Positions 1 to 12,328 of a stretch of DNA of 64,000 bases are shown here, in pieces; the first letter of the stretch is position 1, and every line of letters begins with the position of its first letter. The position numbers and the translations under genes were made by a program. Location: positions 394,378-458,377 of the forward strand of contig LLCB01000007.1 in assembly GCA_001414345.1 (NCBI GenBank). Reading direction: 5' to 3'. The stretch comes from Hymenoscyphus infarciens (lineage: Eukaryota; Ascomycota; Leotiomycetes; Helotiales; Helotiaceae). Under the pieces are notes generated by a model. The model searched no databases and was not told the origin of the DNA. It saw only the letters and a list, made by a program, of their open reading frames with translations.

Positions 1-263
1 TTAAACTATATAACCTCTTATACCTTACTTCTTACTTTTAATACTATTTATAAGGCTCTAATATACTATTCTAGTATATATTAAATAATTACTAGTTATA
101 TAGTATATTATTCTCTATAAAGGCTAGAACTTTGTTTACTATTTTATAAATATTTATAAGAGTAGGTATAAGTAAGGCTAGATTAAAGGATATTCTAATC
201 TAAGTAACTACTTAGAGGCTAGCTTAGAAACCTTCTCTAGAGACTAAGAAGGATTCAAAGATA

Positions 264-545
264 AGTAATTAATACTAAGCCTAATTTATAAATTATTTAC
301 TACTACTAATAAAAGTTAGTAATCTATATACTTAAAATAGTCTAAAAACATAATATTCTAAATTAATTCTTTTATTTTTAATTTAAGTATAAAATAGTAT
401 TATTTATATCTATAAAGCTAACTAGAACTTAATAGATATAGAATCTATAATATTATAATTTTTTAAAGATTTAAGAGTCTAAGATTACTAACTTTTATTA
501 GTAGTAGTAAGTAATTTATAAATTAGGCTTAGTACTAATAGTTAT
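264..545. repeat. Inverted repeat, about 60-bp arms, 156-bp spacer
   Basis: The left arm (about 264-325) and right arm (about 482-545) are near-perfect reverse complements. Both contain the core actaagcctaatttataaa and the core ctaataaaagttagtaatct read on opposite strands. The arms differ at only a few positions. The spacer is ordinary AT-rich sequence. It could be the two ends of a decayed DNA transposon/MITE or two nested copies in opposite orientation. Confidence 0.75.
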
Positions 546-3070
546 AGTTAGTAAGTTTATTTTATTAAAATCCTCTCTTAAATACTTAGAGAATTATATA
601 TCTATAACTATACTTATAACCTTATATAAATCACTTCTAATTTTAATCAAAAGTCGATAAACATGTCTATTCTTTTCTAGAGTTACGTTAAGCCTTTTTT
701 TACACTTAAAATATATAAATTTTAGGCCTAGAGCTTAGCTTATATTTAGTATAGGTTTATTCCTAGTTTAGTATATCTATTTACTTATTAATTATAGATA
801 GTGAAAGTAATACTACTAGCTAACCCTCTATATCTTTCATAGATAGTAATATATACTTTCTTTATTATATTACTCTCTATTAACGTTCTATTTACTCTAG
901 CTAGTAGGTAATTATAATTATAGACTACTGTAGAGTCTATAATTAGTTAGTAGATTATAATACTATAATCCTAAAGTTACTACTATAACTAAAGATATAT
1001 ATTAAGTACGAGGTTACTAATAAGAAGAGAAGAGATTAAGGATTTAAGACCTTACTCTTTAAATAGACTTAAGAGACTATCTTTTAGTAGATAACCTAGG
1101 ATTAGAATCGTTAAAGCTCTCTACTACAACGATAATATTTAATATTATTTATTAGTAGAAGGGCTTTATAAAGAAGGAGGCCTAATCTTAAGAATAAATT
1201 AGTAGCCTTTAGAATAGATTAATTAAATATAAATTTATCTACTAATATTTATCTTCAAATCTCCTTTTAAATTATCTTTAACTAGTAAGGCATACCTATT
1301 AGTTATATACTCTCTTAAATCCTTATCTAATTCTACTAAACTATTATTATCTAACTTCTCTAATTCCTTATCTAAGAAGTTACTATTATATAGATAATCT
1401 AGTACTACGTTCGTCGCTTAATTACTTCTATCTTTATTACTAAAGTATATACTAAATTTATTTTAATTAGCCTTTCTAGCTTCCTTTAATTCTTAAGCTA
1501 TCTTAGAGTATAACTCCTACTTATATACTCTCTCTAACTTACTTAAAAGGCTTAATTCTATTAAATTACTTTCTTAGATATATACTAATAATTCTACTCT
1601 TAAATCTAAGTATATTATAGTATAAGTTTCTCTCTCTTTAGTATATATTATCTTATTAATTAGTAGTATATATCTATATACTAATAATTTTATTTTATAC
1701 TACTCTAAGGTTATTTAAGGTAAATATATATTAATATCTTAATCCTTATATAATTCCTAAAGCTTAGTAAGCTTCTTAGTAAGTACTTTAATATTATAAT
1801 CCTCTATTAAATACTCTTTACTTCTAGAATAGTAAAAGTTAGTCTATAATACTTCTAATATCTTATACTCTTAATTAGTATTAGTATAAATATAATAGCA
1901 ATTCTATATATATATAAACATTTAAAGCTCTTTCTAAATAATTAAAATATATATATATAATATAGCGATTATATTAGAAAAGCTCTTTTTAGAAAATAAC
2001 CTCTTTTTATAAATACTCTAAAAGTATATCTTCTACTTATTCAAGAACTCTTTTATAAGCTATCTCTACTAAGTCTTAATATATTAGTTAGTTATAAAAG
2101 TACTAAACTAATATAAGTCTAAAAATTAGTATAGCTCTCTACTACTTTCTATAACTTATTATTAATAAAGTATATAGTAAGCGTCTACTACTATTAGAGA
2201 TTCCGATTCTTAATCTAATTATATATAGTATAGTATCTTTCTAAGGCTACTTATAATATTGCTATATTACTATAAGGTAGATACTACTATATTATTTAAG
2301 ATACTATAATAGTTCTAAAAGAGAAATCAAGTATAGATATTAATACTAGTATATATCTTAATACTAATAAACCTTAATTTACAATATCTATTAATACTCT
2401 ATATAAAATTAGACCTTAGTATAATATATTTACTATAAGTATTCTTAATCTCTTATAACCTATAATTATACCTCTCTTTATTAACTTTTAATAGTGTCTT
2501 TTAAATCTTATTCTAGTTCTATCTTTTATCTCTATCTCTATTAACACTATAAGTATTAAGGTACGTATAAAGGAACCTAAGGCTAAAGCTTCTTATAGTA
2601 CTAAAGTAGCTATATTCGTAGATCTTATACTAAAGAATAGCCTCTAGCTCTTTATACTCTTCCTATATAAGGAACTTTCGACGTTGAAAGCCTATCTTGA
2701 ATTGTAATCTTTAGAGCCTCTAAGGCTTAATTATAAAGCTTTTACGATTTAATATATATACTATACTTAAATTAGATAATTCTATATCTTTAAAGAGATA
2801 TATCACTTGTGTACGTAAGATAGGAGTAATCTTACTTTTTTTATACTAGCGAAGATTCTACTCTGTATTAATTTAGAGCTTAAGAGTAGTATTAGAGACG
2901 TTAATATTATACTTACTTTTAAGAATATTATATATCTCTTAAGTAGAGACTTCCTTTTGATATAACTCCTCTATAAACACTTTATACGGCTTTAAATCGA
3001 TAAACTGACGTAGTATATTTAGGCTTCTATTATACGCTCAAAATCGCCCTTTTTACACTTCCTACTATAT

Positions 3071-3423
3071 AGAGCCGCTACTAGAGCTTATTCTCTTCTT
3101 TCTTCTATCGTCGTTAGTACTCGAATTTAAGAGAGAAGAGAGAGTATATATAGTAGTAGGATAACACTTTTAAAGGAAAGAATAATATAGAGTAGTATTT
3201 AAAGGAAGAAGTAACTAATTTAATTTATCTTAAGAGGTTTTACTACTAAGGATATTATACTTTAATAGATACTTAGAGCTACTACTAGAGCTTATTCTCT
3301 TCCTTCTTCTATCGTCGTTAGTACTTAAATTTAAGAGAGAAGAGGGAGTATATATAGTAGTAGAATAGCACTTTTAAAGAAAGGAATAATAGAGAGTAGT
3401 ATATAGTATTTAAAGGAAGGAGT
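3071..3423. repeat. Two-copy direct repeat of about 145 bp
   Basis: The segment at about 3071-3211 recurs at about 3275-3423. Shared features in order are ctagagcttattctctt, tctatcgtcgttagtac, an agagagaagag purine run, gtatatatagtagtag, a cacttttaaag stretch and a final tatttaaaggaag. Differences are mostly transitions plus a small insertion in copy two. It is a tandem duplication inside the RIP-like block, so the duplication predates at least some of the mutation. Confidence 0.75.
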
Positions 3424-3777
3424 GATATAAGAGGGTTAGTATATAAGGTAAGTATACTTTTTAACTTATAAAATAAATAACGCTAACTCTAATTAGGAAA
3501 TTAGTATACGATTAAGAAAAGTAGCTAAAAGTGCTTAAATAATCTTAAATTAAGATTATTTAAGCTTTTAAAGTAAGCTAATTACTTCGATATTAAGTGA
3601 TCTAGAGTAATTAGTTCAAAAAAGGCCTAGTTTTAAGACATAATTTAGGAACTTGTTATAGTAATGAAAGTCGATTTATATAGTCTTTTTATATTATATA
3701 TATATATCTCTTACTTTAATATATTTTAATTTAATATTTAATACCTTTTACAATTATTTATTAATTATATAACTTTT

Positions 3778-3935
3778 GTGATTTACGATTTACGATTTAC
3801 GATTTAGCCTCTAAAAAATCTACGTTTATTGATTTACGATTTACGATTTACGATTTAGCTCTAAAGGGCTATATACTTAGAAATCTAAGCTTTATAATTT
3901 ATGATTTGCGATTTATGATTTACGATTTGCGATTT
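3778..3935. repeat. (gatttac)n heptanucleotide minisatellite in three clusters
   Basis: The heptamer gatttac is repeated four times from about 3779, again four times from about 3829, and as mixed gatttac/gatttgc/gatttat units from about 3901. AT-rich spacers containing ctctaaa separate the clusters. The array sits right at the junction between the AT-rich block and balanced sequence. Function is unknown. Confidence 0.85.
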
Positions 3936-3960
3936 AGTCGTCGTTTCCGACTTTTAGTAT

Positions 3961-6090
3961 GTACAGGACGCCCTAATTGGCAAGGAAGTTTGAATCCCAC
4001 CGAATTTCATCATCGCGAACGCTTTGAATAACGAGATTCAATGGTTCGAAAGGAATACGTTGCCCAGATGTGAGATCTTACTAGAACAATGACGGAGACG
4101 CTTACTTGTCCTACTGTCTTTCCAGAGTTAGGGAGTAGCTAAGTACAAACCCTGATGATCCCTATTTCCTTGGAGTTTTCGCGGACGGGATCTAGTGTTG
4201 CAATCTCGTGCGGTGCGTATTACATAGTATAATCCAATTACGGGTATTATGCTAAGCGGTAGGGATTGGATACACATCACTCGTTGTTATCTCTTGTCTC
4301 AAGAACATAGTATTAGTCTAGAGATCCTCGAAAACACCCTAGAGAGGGACGCAAAGCATACTGTTGTAAACAGTTAATAGTGGGTTGGTCAGATTCCCGT
4401 TCCTGCTTCGACGAGAAGGTTTCAGGTTTCTGGTTTGGAAAGGGATGCAAGTGTAGCAGTAGGTGGAAGAAGCACTATGTTAAAAGTAGCAAGAAAAAGG
4501 AAGCATGAAAGATGAGAGATGGGGGATATGAACAGCTAGCAAGTGCTGGAGAAGACTTTTACAATTCAAGGTGGGTTTTGCAATGCTGAGAATGTCTCAA
4601 AATCAACCCCCCCCCCCCAACGAGGGCTACTAGGCAATCTATCAAAGTCGAAGAAGACGCACGTTGGACTTCACGTGTTACTTCACGTGTTGTCGAGAAC
4701 ACCAAGGCCAATGTCAGTCAAGGACCGAAAAAAAGACACCCCCCCACGATTCGTTTCCGATGACAATAAATCGTGTATATGAAGGGAATCCGAGAAGGGG
4801 GGGGGGTTCATACTCTAAAAGAACTAGTCCGTATTGGGAGGTAGGGCGGGTTTCTTCCCAATGGAGTGTGAGGAAAGGAGCGACCTCGACCTGTCATGGC
4901 GCGATATTGAGCCTCTCAAGCTTGAGTGGGAAGGAACGACCCCAACGGTCGAGCCGGGTCGACCATTCATCCTCTCTAGTCTTAGTACTTCTAGGAAAGG
5001 CCCTTAGAAGGCTGTCGACCACGTCCACAACTTCCGCGGAGTTGAGGTGTGCGGCTCCCAACTTCCAAGTGTCTTTCAAAGTTCTCCGGAAATCAAGTTT
5101 TGTTGCTCTCCTGATTGCAATAAAGGCTGCTTCTCAACCCCACTTCTATCTAATATATACGTGACAACTAAATCAGGGTCACCGTTATTACTAACAATAT
5201 TATAAACGTTGCTTTACCTCGATCATTTCTCTTTGCAAGGCCACTACCTAGTTTTAGGAACCTCCTCGCAAGTAATCCGTTCCTCTCTCGCTAGCAACTA
5301 TCCTTCCCAAAGCAAATTCATGAAATATTTTCTAGTGCTAGTTCAATCGAGGTGTATAATTTAGTATTCCAACAGCCTTTGTTTCAGACCTATCAAGTTC
5401 ATGGTCACTCCATTACTTGTTGATTCCGCGTGTTCGTTCCTGCCATGATATCAAAACCTGACTCATCCATACCTAAACTGGAAGCCCAAAGCCTATTCTG
5501 CAAACTCTCACCTAAATTGCGGAGCTGTCGTGGGATCAAGCGTCGGTCTAGTCCTTCCTCTTCGAAAGAACTAGTGGTATGTAGATTGTTTCCCGCAGGG
5601 TACCATGTACTTTAGGATCTTAGTCTCACCGTGCTCCGTCTCTTGATTCCAAGAGGCATAGATAGCTTTGGCGATGTAACGAGATGGAAAGAGACAAGGA
5701 GACAAAATATCTAATATTTCTCCAAAGTCATGCTTTCATTGAGAAGCAGGTGACGGGATGATAGAAACTGTTGGAGACACAGCCATGTGGCCAGGACGCG
5801 ACGCTCAATCTCGCATAGGGGAACATTGGAAGCGTAAAATGGAGGATGGGGTGGGACAGAGTTGGTTTCCTTCCTCCGTCTGGGCACTTCCTAGGGGCAG
5901 GGAATGGGTCATGACAGAAGAAGGAGCGTCTATTATTTTGAGGGCGGGCTGGTATGGCGGACACATTAATAAAAGCAGTTGCAAGACATGGAATTGGAAA
6001 CCACTTGACCTACTAGGCGTAGTATTTTCTGAACGTCTCTCAGCTCGTTACCACTTTTTGGTGCGCTTTTAGCACCAAAACTAAGCAAAA
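3961..6090. other. Gene-free stretch, no supported gene
   Basis: Base composition returns to balanced GC here. Open frames up to about 166 codons exist (for example 4664-5164 plus) but none shows a recognisable domain, and they overlap each other on both strands. Short homopolymer runs (poly-C near 4609, poly-G near 4797) are present. I see no tRNA, rRNA or transposon protein. Confidence 0.5.
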
Positions 6091-6390
6091 ACCACTCACA
6101 CACCTACTTTTATTCTTATAATTAATTAACAACCATAACATAAAATAGCAAAGAAACACCGAAGATCTAAAGGTTGCTAGGCCTCTAAACGAAAGACTTG
6201 TCGACGTGAGGTCCTAGTTTAGCAGCGTACTATTATTATTAGTAGAAGTAGACAGAATACAAATAAGTAAGAGTTACTCTTTTAGGCATAAGATAACCTA
6301 GATTATATATCTATTTTAAAGAGTAGTGTTAGAGACCTTAGTTTCTATTACTTTTTATATAATATATATATAGTAGAGGTGAAAAAAGAG
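6091..6390. repeat. Small AT-rich RIP-like island
   Basis: About 300 bp of TA/TTA-rich sequence resembling the 1-3960 block is embedded in balanced-GC DNA. It contains long T/A words and an atatatatata run near 6361. It is probably a short mutated repeat relic. No open frame. Confidence 0.5.
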
Positions 6391-9352
6391 GGTTATGTTC
6401 AAGCGAGAAACTGAGCTAAAAATTAGCTAAGGACGCTCAGAAAATACTAGACCGAGTAGTATCCGTGAGAAACAACAAATTACGGTTCACTATCAATGGT
6501 GAAAAGGCACTTGACGGTAAAAAGAGGTTCTATCTACCACCACACCAGCACTTTACATCTTCCATGTTAAAGCTGAAGTGTTAAAGAATCGGGCTGCTCT
6601 GCCATCCCATTGATACTATTGTCTCGGGGAATTCCGAAAAATGCAGCTAAATAAATTAGGTTACTTGAGCTCACTCACAACTACCTTGGTAACTCTTGTG
6701 TTTCAACTGAATTGTCCTACCTCGCCTTCTCGTATACTTTTGCATGATTAAACGAGTGTACGGCAAGCATACACACACCCGAAACTCGACTTTCAACATA
6801 CAAATCTCAGCAGAGTCCACCCTCAAAGAGTTCATCTCCACTCACGGTTGCCAGATGGCATCGGATGGATAGGCTTCCAAAATACCCTTACTAACCTAGA
6901 AGAATTCAAGAAGAACCCAGTGGACCGTGATGGAACGATGAAGCAGCCACGCAGAAAAGGGTAAAAAGATGCTTAAGCTTAAGTCAAGGTTCGCAGAATC
7001 ATAGAAGTTGAGAATGATTGAGAGTGGTTAGCTGCTATCTTCAAGTGCTATTGAGAGAGGGGAATTACCACTCTCGCGTGCCATCCGAGAGGGGACTAAC
7101 ACACGAAGTACCTTGTCCAAATTCAATCTGTCCTCGTCAAACTTGCCATTCAAGGCTTCGACTTCCCCCTTTCACCGCCACGAATCTCACCTTTATTCAC
7201 CGTTGAAACTCCCATGAAGTTCAGATTTTTTTTAAAAAAAACCCTGGAATTCTACCAAAAGAAACCTCACCTAACAGTGGGTGCTCCTACCCACTTCCAA
7301 GATATGAGTAGGCAACAATGCATGAACACCGAACCAACTAGACACGCTCCTCGAGACTTGTATACCATACATACCCAACCCAACCCAACCCACGAGACCC
7401 AAGAAAAGAGGAGAGAACCAAAAACAGAACCAAAAACAGAACCAAAAACAAAGCAATAGAAATCCATAAAAAAAACCGGGAATCCCCCCAGACCTTGTAT
7501 CCCAAACAAAAGCGAAGAAACCAGAAATCGCGCACGAGGCGAGAAAAGCCCCTGCCAATTTTCCAAGTCCCTCGAACCCTCACGTTGTCTGTCTCTTGAC
7601 CGCATCGCATTCACATATAGGAACCCAAGAGATAATATATATGTATATCCCCACTGTCCCTTCTGTCACTCCACAAGAGTATCGCTAGCAACATCACCCA
7701 ACGACTCTCACCCCACCACAGAGAAGTAAGTACCACATAACCGACCAAAAGGAGAGAGGGAGCAGTCAGCTTTCCTATCTCCACTTGAGCGTATTTACCC
7801 CTCCCCATTCTCCCGTCCGCTCTGCCATCCGCCCTCCCCGTGATCTCACACCCTAGCACCTAAAAACCAAGAATTCGAATATAAAAAAAAGAGTATCAAA
7901 ATCCACAATTGTTAGGCTATGGAGCGCGGTGTAACAAAGCAAGTTCGCGACCAAACCCAGCACGTAGTTTTTCCCACCGCTTCGATAGAAAGAAAATTCG
8001 GGTTTTTGATTATCCAGGAAAAGAAAAAAAAACGCTTCCATACTTCCTTCCATGCATCCACCTCGACATTCAATATCAGAAGCTAAAGTACCAAAAACAG
8101 TACACACCCGACACGACTTGGGTAGCAAAGATGCAGATCACATGAATCGTGGAGGCTCATGGTTCACGTTGCAACATTCAACGCCACCCAAAAGAAGAAT
8201 AACACGAGCTTTTCCCTCTCGGAGAAAGGGAGGAACTTCGTCATCTTTGTAATTGATACTCCCCGTATGCTGGGCTAGCAAAAGAAACAAAAATAGAAAC
8301 AAACTCTCTTTCTCCAGGAAGCAAAGATCTACAAAGTCTCAAGCACTACCGACAGGAGAAGAATTATACCTCCGAACGTTGCAGAAAAGGGGTCCAACGA
8401 AAAAATCCAATAGACTGACTCCCCACCAAACTCCCCAAAACCCCCAGCAAAAAAGGGTCAATAAAAGCGGAAATTGCATCACCATCGCTCGAGGGCAAGC
8501 ATTCGTCAAGGAAGGTGTTCTGAGAATAGAAACTCCAAAAAACCGAACTAAAAAGAAGAAAAAATCAGGGTTAAACAATGCACACCCAGTCTCATCCTCG
8601 TCTCATCCCGACCAGCCAGCTTCTCGAAGAACCAAACGAACAACTGAGCATATTCAACCACCACCATGGCCATACGACGACGTGCCAATCATTACCTCAA
8701 ACCCATTCTCCGCGCTCGATTGATCGAGAAGGGGGGGGGGGGCACGACCCCGAAATCGCCCTTGTCCCCACATACGAATCGATATTCCTGATCCTCGCCC
8801 TGTCCAAAAACCCCGAACCCAGCAAGACGAACCCAGCAAGAAAACGAGAGTTATGATCCGAGCAGTTGTAGGTCTGAACTCTATATCGTAACATATATTT
8901 CTAGTTTCCTTTTTTTGGGCAATGAACGGTGTGTTTCTGAATAGTTGTGCACCCACGCGAACCGGCCGCGTAGTTTCCTCACCTAGTAAAATAAAAACGG
9001 TGCCCCACTGTGTGGTGGGGTGGAGATGGGGGACCCATACTTTAAGACCCAAAACCATAAAAGGTTGCATCATCGGTCCTTGGCGGTACCTAGCAAAGGG
9101 GAGGAGAACGACGGGGGTGTAGAGTTGAGGAAAGCTAGGTGAGTAAGTAAGATTCATCCCCATGGGATCGAAAGAATCTTAATTGGACCCAAGAAAAAAG
9201 AGGGAAAAACCGGCGGTTCAATAGGTCAGCACGGGGACGATGCGATGCAAGTACACCCCACGCTCCGTAAGTATCAAAACCATCAGCCGGATTAAGGGTC
9301 CTGCTACTTTTGGTAAAAGATAGGCAGGAACATTGTTCTCCGTACGTTCTCT

Positions 9353-9395
9353 CGAGGACCCTCAAGGACCCTCAAGGACCCTCAAAGACCCTCAG
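9353..9395. repeat. Tandem repeat, 10-bp unit accctcaagg
   Basis: Four consecutive copies of the decamer (gaccctcaag phase), the last with one substitution. This is a short minisatellite in intergenic DNA. Confidence 0.8.
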
Positions 9396-9530
9396 GAGTC
9401 AGGATCAGGACCCTTCATGCTTGAACCGGAGACCCTTCTGTAAGTAGAGGGCGATGCGATGGCCAGCGACCACGGCGTCGCAATATTGACTTGACGTGCG
9501 GGGGGAAGCACCAGATCTGGGGCGGGAGGC

Positions 9531-9570
9531 GTTGGCGTTGGCATTGGCATTGGCATTGGCATTGGCATGG
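9531..9570. repeat. Hexanucleotide microsatellite (ggcatt)n
   Basis: About six copies of ggcatt, the first two being ggcgtt. No coding context can be supported. Confidence 0.8.
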
Positions 9571-11887
9571 GAAGAAACCCACCTCGCAGAACCCTTCTAG
9601 TAACATCGCCTGGTCGCATTTGCATTTGCAAGCGACAGGGCTGTGGAATACTTACTGTCGGGTAGAATAGAATTGGAATTGGAAAATAGAAACATGACCT
9701 CATCGGACCCTTCAAAACTTTTTTCTCCAACGACGAACTCTGATGATCAGACCCGAAAGCGTTGCAGATCGGTGCATTTTCGCATAAGCACGAATAAGCA
9801 CCTGGCAGCAGCTCCAAGTGAAGGTTGGTCGGAAAAAACTAAAAACTTCCCGTGATCTGAGAGGCGAGCTACGTCATAGTACTTAGTACTTATCACTGTC
9901 CAAAAACAACAACAACAACCTGAACAACCCTGAGCCAACGTAGACAAAATACAACTAGCGGTGGTTCAACGGCGCGTCGACGAGGGTCTCCACCACGAAC
10001 GCGGAGTAGACTCAGTCGAGCGAGCGAGCGAGCGCATGGCTCTGGAGTCTGCACTGCCTTTCTTTTCTGAGGAACTCCCCGTAGGTAGACTAGTGGCCAA
10101 CAGGGTAGGGGTAGGGTCCAAAGGTCTAATGATGTCTAAACAGGTCATCGCAGCTCGCGGATTTGCTTCCCCAAGTGTAGGCCGGGTCACAATTGGTCAA
10201 GGATTCGACTCGGAATCTCGGAGCGGCCCTGCAAGAGCCCTGGCAAACGTCAGGCCATCGAGTATTTGGTAAAGCGGCATGTGTGGCTGGAAATTTATGC
10301 AGATGCAGCGAATCAGCTGGACTGGAGAAAGAGGGAAGGAAGCAGCAACAAAGGGACGTGACTGCAGAGAGAGCCTCAAGAGACCGAGAAGCTGCGCTGC
10401 ATCCAGGGCCCAGAGAAACATCCAAAAGAATCTGTCGAGCGGTGTGACGTCGGCGGCATTGAGCATCTTTCCCTTCTCCTTCCAGCGAGTCTGACAAGCC
10501 TGGAAACATGTCAAAACATGTCAAAAAACATGCGATGATAGGTCTGGGACAGGTACAGTTCTTGGGTGACCACCACCACCTTTTCCGTGCGTATTTCATA
10601 CCAGCAGCGGCTTCTCGTGCACGCGTTTCAATTTTGGCTGGGATTGACCCAAGCATCTGCAGTGGTCTAGACTTGAGCAATGTTGACGACTTTCACACCC
10701 CAAAGGATTCTGAGCAAAAATAATACTCCACATTGTGCCACGTATCGAGGTTGACCGCATGCCAATTCTCCTCTCGAATTTCGAACTGCTGAGCGCGCGA
10801 GTTCATGGAGGAAATATTAGGCAATGATTGCGCATAAAGGATGGAGACGTTGAAGCAGAGCTGAGGGATGAGGTGAGTTTGGGAGGGGAGCGCGTGAGCA
10901 AGGGCTACCACCCTCCGCATCGCACGAGAGCGGCAGTTATGTGAAAAAGTGATCCCGCCCTTAAAACAAGGTAGATAGATACCCACAACAAACATGACCT
11001 TAGAGAGAATGGTAAACTATCGCCATACGATAGACATAGCTGTAGTTATTATAGACGCGAGATAAGGAACAACTTTGTACGAGAAAGAGACAGAAAACGA
11101 CCATCGGCGACCATCGGAAAAGAGCGACAGAAAAGAGCAACGGAAAAGAGCCACAGGAAACTGCCATTTCCCATGCGCAGAGACATGGCAATGTCCAGTT
11201 CTTAAACTCCCCGCTGTGGTCCTGGGCGCTCCTAGCTCATTAAACGACCTTGCGCCTTTCGAGGTCTAGACTCTAGAGCTTCATCGGTAGCTACTAGCCA
11301 CGCAATCAACGCCCCTTCCTCAAAACCCCATGTCGCAAAGATCTTCTTCTCACAAAATGTCTCATCTGCAGGCGCGGATGTAAATTGGCAATTGCTGATA
11401 AGATCCGTGACCCATCCATGGGTTTGTTTCAACTCGATGGCGGGTGCAGAGTTTGGACGGAAAACGGTTCCTCGCATCGAACTGGTTCGCCACACTGTGG
11501 CTGTGCCTCTGAAAAAAAAAATAAGGGTAAAGAGTGATCAACAGCCGACCCTTTGCGTTGCTTTGGCAGCGAGCGTATGGCCTAAGAAGCTTTTTGTTGG
11601 GGGTAAGTATCCCGGTTGAAATGAAATAGGGCCGTCCGTCATCTTAAATGTACTAGTATTCAAACCCGATCCACCAATCGCCTTTGAAATTTGAGTAGCA
11701 AGACGTTTATGCATATTGAGCACCAATCGAGGTGCCATGTGCTGTAAAGGCTTGAAAGCTCCCAGGTCTCATAAAACCCAACCCTGGCGAATACAAGTGA
11801 ATCGCGTATTGCAACTACGATGACGTGTCGGATTCATCACAATGTCGAGGGCGATATTCTGACCGTCCATTCAGCAGAAAGAGTTGA

Positions 11888-12127
11888 GTGTGCAAGGTAC
11901 CGAGACATATCGTAAGGACAATCTGGGAGCTCGTCCTCGCAGATATTCGGTACCAAAGAATCATCCACGTCGAGTTTCCAGGATACATAATTCTCCGGAA
12001 GTTGTTTGATAAGCCAATACCCATGCGTACAAGTGGTCTTGTGTTTGTGATGTTCTCAGGGATTTTTGGAGGCTGGAACACCGTCTTGAGCCTGCAACTT
12101 GGACGATTGGTGCACCAGGGGCTGTAG
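11888..12127 (+). pseudogene. Possible 2EXR-like domain gene fragment
   Basis: A 79-codon frame without a convincing ATG start reads as a segment with basic-PR-then-IVRTIWELVLADIR, which resembles the N-terminal block of the fungal 2EXR domain family (an LP-x-E-x-R-x-x-IW-E-x-A pattern). The rest of that domain, including the expected cysteine/arginine (CRESR-like) block, is absent. The frame stops inside the left arm of the hairpin element at 12113. It is best read as a decayed or truncated fragment, and a chance open frame is quite possible. Confidence 0.25.
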
Positions 12128-12328
12128 GAATTCGTGACTGTATTTTCGAAGTACTTACACTTCTATCGTTATTCCAACTCCTTTAGAACAATAAACATAT
12201 TAAAATCTTGATTATTTAAGCCTTTTAGGATAATAGAATCGATTTGTCGAGTCTCGAATAAATAATAGAAGGAGTAGTAGAGAGTTAGTTAACTATTCGC
12301 CAGTCACGAATTCCTGCACCCCCTGGTG
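12113..12328. mobile_element. MITE-like element with 28-bp terminal inverted repeats
   Basis: The sequence caccaggggctgtaggaatt continuing to cgtgactg (12113-12140) is matched in reverse complement at 12301-12328 with only three mismatches. Between them lie 160 bp of clearly more AT-rich DNA with no open frame. Short length, terminal inverted repeats, an AT-rich non-coding core and insertion in balanced-GC intergenic DNA fit a miniature inverted-repeat transposable element. I could not define a target-site duplication with confidence, and no second copy was seen in the window. Confidence 0.6.

Larger units (their letters stand above)
1..3960. repeat. AT-rich RIP-like repeat block (degenerate transposon DNA)
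   Basis: Almost uninterrupted A/T-rich sequence dominated by TA, TTA, TAAT and CTTA words, with very few CpA or CpG and no open frame of useful length on either strand. This is the signature of repeat-induced point mutation (C-to-T at CpA) on old transposable elements in Pezizomycotina. Internal inverted and direct repeats (listed separately) support a repeat origin. The block ends sharply near 3960, where balanced GC resumes. I cannot name the ancestral element because no protein motif survives. Confidence 0.85.
6391..11887. other. Gene-poor stretch with strand-asymmetric A/C-rich segment and simple repeats
   Basis: From about 7200 to 8880 the plus strand is unusually rich in A and C (for example a thrice-repeated accaaaaacaga unit at about 7418-7450), so minus-strand open frames there are an artefact of composition. 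Two small tandem repeats lie downstream (9353-9395 and 9531-9570). A minus-strand frame of 184 codons at 10126-10680 shows no domain I recognise. I cannot support a gene here. Confidence 0.45.

Noticed and set aside
3961..4010. tRNA-like T-arm string (gtttgaatcccac)
   Set aside because: No matching acceptor or anticodon stem could be folded around it, so no tRNA is called.
4543..5164. Overlapping frames of 79 and 166 codons on the plus strand and one on the minus strand
   Set aside because: They overlap each other in different frames, contain homopolymer-driven residues, and show no domain or splice partner.
7267..7614. Hydrophobic minus-strand frames rich in Phe/Leu/Trp/Val
   Set aside because: They are the translation of the complement of an A/C-rich repeat (accaaaaacaga units); composition alone explains them.
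8654..9163. 169-codon minus frame
   Set aside because: Overlaps a poly-G run and other frames. No recognisable motif and no codon or splice support.
9531..9570. Short regularly spaced repeats considered as a CRISPR-like array
   Set aside because: Direct hexamer tandem without spacers in a eukaryotic genome; it is a microsatellite.
10126..10680. 184-codon minus frame
   Set aside because: Long, but no domain, heavily overlapped by frames on the other strand and not continued by any plausible exon.
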